Below, one piece after another: positions 61,062 to 64,000 of a stretch of DNA of 64,000 nt. Below the pieces are notes generated by a model, which worked only from the letters and a program-made list of their open reading frames with translations, searched no databases and had not been told where the DNA came from. Each line of letters begins with the position of its first letter. The stretch's first letter is position 1. Source of the DNA: an uncultured Oceanospirillaceae bacterium (GTDB lineage Bacteria; Pseudomonadota; Gammaproteobacteria; Pseudomonadales; Balneatricaceae); NCBI GenBank assembly GCA_937138495.1, contig CAKZPE010000020.1, positions 22,112 to 86,111 of the forward strand, in the 5' to 3' direction. Made by a program: the position numbers and the translations under genes.

Positions 61062-62075
61062 ATGAGTATCCGGGTAGCGATAAATGGATTTGGCCGTATG
61101 GGGAGGCTGGCATTAAGAGCCTGCTGGGACTGGCCGGAACTGGATGTCGTGTTGATTAATGATGTGGCAGCGGATGCTGCTACTGCAGCACATTTGCTGA
61201 ACTTTGATTCCCAGCATGGCCGTTGGGCATACGAAGCGAATGCTTCTCAGGATGGTGCGGCTGTTCAGGTTGAGGATAAACAGCTTACTTATTGTCAGCA
61301 CCGGAATGTATCCGACCTGCCATTATTGGCAAGTCAGGTAGATATAGTGGTTGATTGTACCGGTGTACATAAAACCACACCGGCACTGCAGCCGTACTTT
61401 GCCCAGGGGGTTAAGAAAGTTGTTGTATCCGCCCCCGTAAAAGATGGCCCGCTGAATATTGTGATGGGGGTTAATGATCACCTGTATGATCCTAAGCAAA
61501 ACCACATTGTAACTGCAGCATCCTGTACGACGAACTGTCTGGCCCCGGTAGTTAAAGTCATTCATGAAAAACTGGGGATTGTTCACGGGTCTATGACGAC
61601 CATCCATGACATCACCAATACTCAGAGTATTCTGGATACACCTCATAAAGATCTCCGTCGGGCGCGGGCATCGGGTATGTCACTGATTCCTACCAGTACA
61701 GGTTCGGCGACAGCGATTGCGCTGATCTTTCCTGAATTACAGGGCAAACTGAACGGTATTGCGGTTCGGGTACCTCTGACAAACAGTTCGCTGACTGACT
61801 GTGTCTTTGAAGTATCACGGGACACTGATGTCGCGGAAGTGAACACCGTATTAAAGGAAGCAGCAGATACTTACCTGGCGGGGGTGCTCGGTTATGAAGA
61901 GCGTCCACTTGTGTCGGTAGATTATGTCGATGATGTTCGGTCTGGCATTGTCGATGCTCCATCCACAATGGTGATCAATAAGCGTCAGGTTAAATTACTC
62001 GTCTGGTACGACAATGAAATAGGTTATGTGAACCGGATGATGGAGTTGACAAAAAAGGTTGCTGTTCAACTGTGA
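61062..62075 (+). CDS. ArsJ-associated glyceraldehyde-3-phosphate dehydrogenase
   Basis: 337-residue GAPDH that forms 1-arseno-3-phosphoglycerate from glyceraldehyde 3-phosphate and arsenate in the Rosen-type pathway. Rossmann start [14 protein letters not shown], the catalytic Cys in [11 protein letters not shown], and [20 protein letters not shown]. Located between arsR and arsJ, so its role is detoxification rather than glycolysis. The stop overlaps the arsJ start by 4 bases. Confidence 0.9.
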   Translation: MSIRVAINGFGRMGRLALRACWDWPELDVVLINDVAADAATAAHLLNFDSQHGRWAYEANASQDGAAVQVEDKQLTYCQHRNVSDLPLLASQVDIVVDCTGVHKTTPALQPYFAQGVKKVVVSAPVKDGPLNIVMGVNDHLYDPKQNHIVTAASCTTNCLAPVVKVIHEKLGIVHGSMTTIHDITNTQSILDTPHKDLRRARASGMSLIPTSTGSATAIALIFPELQGKLNGIAVRVPLTNSSLTDCVFEVSRDTDVAEVNTVLKEAADTYLAGVLGYEERPLVSVDYVDDVRSGIVDAPSTMVINKRQVKLLVWYDNEIGYVNRMMELTKKVAVQL

Positions 62076-63307
62076 GTAACCTGGTTAAGAAAATGCTGTC
62101 TCCCTGGCAGCAGTATCTGTTGGTTACCCTGAGTTACTGGAGTTTTACGCTCACCGACGGCGCATTAAGAATGTTGGTGGTGTTGCACTTCAGCAGTTTG
62201 GGGTATAGCCCGTTTGCGATTGCTATGCTGTTCATTCTGTATGAAGTTTGTGGCGTGGTAACAAACCTGCTGGGTGGCTGGCTGGCCACTCACCTGGGGC
62301 TTAACCGGACGATGCATGCAGGCTTGCTGATACAGATAGTCGCGCTTGTGATGCTTACGGTACCGGATGAGTATTTGACGGTTGTATATGTCATGTTTGC
62401 TCAGGCCTTATCAGGGATTGCTAAAGATCTGAATAAGATGAGTGCAAAAAGTGCAATCAAGACGTTATTGCCGCAAGAACAGCAAGGGCGTCTGTATCGT
62501 TGGGTGGCATTGCTGACTGGATCGAAAAATGCTCTGAAAGGTATCGGGTTCTTTATGGGAGCATTGTTCCTGCAGACTTTCGGATTTTCAGGCAGTCTTA
62601 TTGTCATGGCTGGTGCACTGATTTTGGTGCTGATGTTTACCGCAGGTTTGGTCAGTGGTGATCTGGGGCAGATGAAGGTTAAGCCAAAATTCCGGGAAAT
62701 ATTTTCCAACAGCGACTCTGTCAATGTTCTTTCAGCTGCACGTTTGTTCCTGTTTGGTGCGCGGGATATCTGGTTTGTAGTGGCGCTGCCGGTATATTTG
62801 CAAATGGTGCTGGATTGGAAACACACTGAGGTCGGTACCTTCATGGCTGTGTGGGTAATCGGATACGGTATGGTGCAAGTCTGCGCTCCGATGATTACAG
62901 ATCGGAGTAAAATATCTGAAAGGAGTGCCGCTGGTGTTCCTGGCGGAAAAGCGGCTTTTGGCTGGGTGCTTGCTCTGAGTGTAATTCCGCTGTGCATGTT
63001 ACTGATTGCTCAGCAGTCAGGCGGGCTGTCCGGAGAAATACTGATTTCTGGCTTGCTGGTGTTTGGTGCGGTCTTTGCTGTGAACTCTTCGCTGCATTCC
63101 TATCTGATTCTAAAGTATGCCCGTGCGGAAGGTGTTTCACTCGACGTTGGTTTTTATTATATGTCGAATGCGGCTGGGCGCTTATTCGGGACAGTGCTGT
63201 CGGGTGCGGTATATCAGCTATGGGATCTGGAAGCCTGTTTGCTGGTCAGCGCAGTCAGTCTGATCATCGCAGCCGGTATCTCGTTAAAATTGCCGGGAGG
63301 CAGATAA
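62072..63307 (+). CDS. arsJ: Organoarsenical efflux MFS transporter ArsJ
   Basis: 411-residue MFS carrier with about 12 membrane segments. It exports 1-arseno-3-phosphoglycerate, which breaks down to arsenate outside the cell. Family marks: [20 protein letters not shown], the [20 protein letters not shown] motif, [16 protein letters not shown] and [20 protein letters not shown]. The start is a GTG overlapping the GAPDH stop. Coupled translation is expected. Last gene of its operon, before the rRNA operon. Confidence 0.9.
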   Translation: MSNLVKKMLSPWQQYLLVTLSYWSFTLTDGALRMLVVLHFSSLGYSPFAIAMLFILYEVCGVVTNLLGGWLATHLGLNRTMHAGLLIQIVALVMLTVPDEYLTVVYVMFAQALSGIAKDLNKMSAKSAIKTLLPQEQQGRLYRWVALLTGSKNALKGIGFFMGALFLQTFGFSGSLIVMAGALILVLMFTAGLVSGDLGQMKVKPKFREIFSNSDSVNVLSAARLFLFGARDIWFVVALPVYLQMVLDWKHTEVGTFMAVWVIGYGMVQVCAPMITDRSKISERSAAGVPGGKAAFGWVLALSVIPLCMLLIAQQSGGLSGEILISGLLVFGAVFAVNSSLHSYLILKYARAEGVSLDVGFYYMSNAAGRLFGTVLSGAVYQLWDLEACLLVSAVSLIIAAGISLKLPGGR

Positions 63308-63436
63308 TGTAAAAAGTAGCCTCTTACTGCGTTATCTGTGCCTGCAATATAAGTAATAGACAAGATGACTGTTACGGTTCCAAAGCCTGTTTTATTGCAC
63401 TGCAAAAACTAATTGCAGCTTTCTGCAAAAAGCCTG

Positions 63437-63464
63437 TTGACACTTTTGGCTGCGTGCCTATAAT
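63437..63464 (+). promoter_or_regulatory. rRNA operon promoter P1
   Basis: TTGACA (63437-63442), 16 bases, TATAAT (63459-63464), followed by a GC-rich discriminator. Near-consensus sigma-70 elements upstream of the 16S gene. The 618 bases between arsJ and 16S hold only these rRNA control elements. Confidence 0.8.
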
Positions 63465-63649
63465 ACGCCCCCACATTGAGACGCAGGGCCGCGGCAACGC
63501 AGCCAGATGCACTGGATGAGAGTCAGAATAAATCACTGAAAAACAAACTGTTTTAAAGTGAGTAATTGCTGATTCGACCGGAACGAAAAAGGTGTTTTCC
63601 GGTTTTGATAAGTTCTTCGGAATTAATCAAAATCTTCTGAAAATAACCG

Positions 63650-63677
63650 TTGACTTCCACCGGGTGTTGAGTAGAAT
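63650..63677 (+). promoter_or_regulatory. rRNA operon promoter P2
   Basis: TTGACT (63650-63655), 16 bases, TAGAAT (63672-63677), about 250 bases before the 16S start. The double-promoter design is typical of rrn operons. Confidence 0.7.
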
Positions 63678-63740
63678 ACGCACCTCGCTTGAGACGACAG
63701 CAACGACGGTTACACCGGTTGCAGACGTGGTTTTAAGCAA

Positions 63741-63754
63741 CGCTCTTTAACAAT
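63741..63754 (+). promoter_or_regulatory. boxA antitermination site of the rRNA leader
   Basis: CGCTCTTTAACAAT matches the boxA core (TGCTCTTTAACA) at 11 of 12 positions. It recruits NusB/NusE to suppress premature termination. Confidence 0.75.
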
Positions 63755-63925
63755 TTGATCAGATAATTCGTGTGGGCGCTTGTTGAGATGAAGCACAAAA
63801 GCTTTATCAAAGTAAGCAACTTTCGTCTTCGGACGAACACGTGAATTCATTTAAGATGTTTTTATGAAAAGTTAGTGTAACTTTGAGCTAGATTTAAGAC
63901 ACCCAATTCCGGTGTCGAAAAAATT

Positions 63926-64000
63926 AAACTGAAGAGTTTGATCATGGCTCAGATTGAACGCTGGCGGCAGGCTTAACACATGCAAGTCGAGCGGTAACAG
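63926..64000 (+). rRNA. rrs: 16S ribosomal RNA, 5' part (cut by window edge)
   Basis: AAACTGAAGAGTTTGATCAT followed by GGCTCAG, GAACGCTGGCGGCAGGC and ACACATGCAAGTCGAGCG: the universal 16S 5' end. The gene continues beyond the window. Its start is set by alignment in my head to the E. coli 5' end. Confidence 0.97.

Noticed and set aside
1..64000. CRISPR arrays, insertion sequences, prophage, tRNA genes
   Set aside because: No spaced repeats, transposase, integrase or cloverleaf sequence was seen; the only repeat of note is the 13-base tandem copy at 16237-16262.

Overview
The window looks like a chromosomal segment of a marine gammaproteobacterium of the Oceanospirillales/Pseudomonas side of the class. 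The evidence is the order ruvX-yqgE-tonB-gshB next to pyrR-pyrB-pyrC', the metK | tkt-epd-pgk-fba block, TRAP and BCCT transporters, and the first 75 bases of a gammaproteobacterial 16S rRNA at the right edge. There is no phage, transposon, CRISPR array or tRNA; nearly everything is intact single-copy chromosomal coding sequence.

Layout. 1-1.6 kb: end of a heme ABC importer (hmuU, cut by the window edge, and hmuV). 1.7-4.9 kb: a STAS-like protein and an acetaldehyde dehydrogenase with a divergent AraC regulator. 4.9-16.9 kb: a light/singlet-oxygen stress island around an ECF sigma factor and its zinc anti-sigma factor ChrR. It holds a DUF2878/chalcone-isomerase-like/DUF3833/SDR/NTF2 operon, catalase, a DUF454 protein, a three-gene lipid-modification operon (FAD oxidoreductase, DUF1365, Cfa-like methyltransferase), rpoE-chrR with a Trp-rich small protein, a DUF393 protein, another SDR and a second DUF3833 protein. 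Four promoters of the form TGATC(T/C)-N18-TA are visible, each pointing at a transcription unit of this island. 17-26.6 kb: XRE-cupin regulator and BenE transporter with a paired operator, HAD dehalogenase, AraC regulator, peroxiredoxin-like protein, two SDRs, a two-component system, cytochrome b561 and a Nudix hydrolase. 26.7-37.1 kb: catabolic region with a TRAP transporter, aldehyde dehydrogenase, beta-hydroxyacid dehydrogenase, LysR regulator, Cys/Met-type PLP enzyme and BCCT transporter. 37.2-51.2 kb: housekeeping genes for pyrimidine synthesis (with a non-catalytic dihydroorotase), RuvX, YqgE, TonB, GshB, RsmE, MetK and the pentose/triose phosphate enzymes. 51.3-63.3 kb: LysR/SLC13 pair, di-heme peroxidase with an FNR-type site, uracil-DNA glycosylase, a Cpx-type envelope stress system with a perfect CpxR box and unusual His/Asp-rich sensor parts, astA, and an arsR-gapdh-arsJ arsenate-detoxification operon. 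63.4-64 kb: rRNA operon promoters P1 and P2, boxA and the start of 16S rRNA.

The most interesting unit is the sigma/ChrR island. The ChrR zinc ligands sit at the spacing known from Rhodobacter sphaeroides ChrR, and the promoters match the Rhodobacter RpoE consensus as I remember it. The target genes point to an oxygen- or light-triggered modification of membrane fatty acids, with several conserved genes of unknown function (DUF2878, DUF3833 in two copies, the CHI-like protein, DUF1365). All assignments were made by reading the sequence; no database search or alignment was run.
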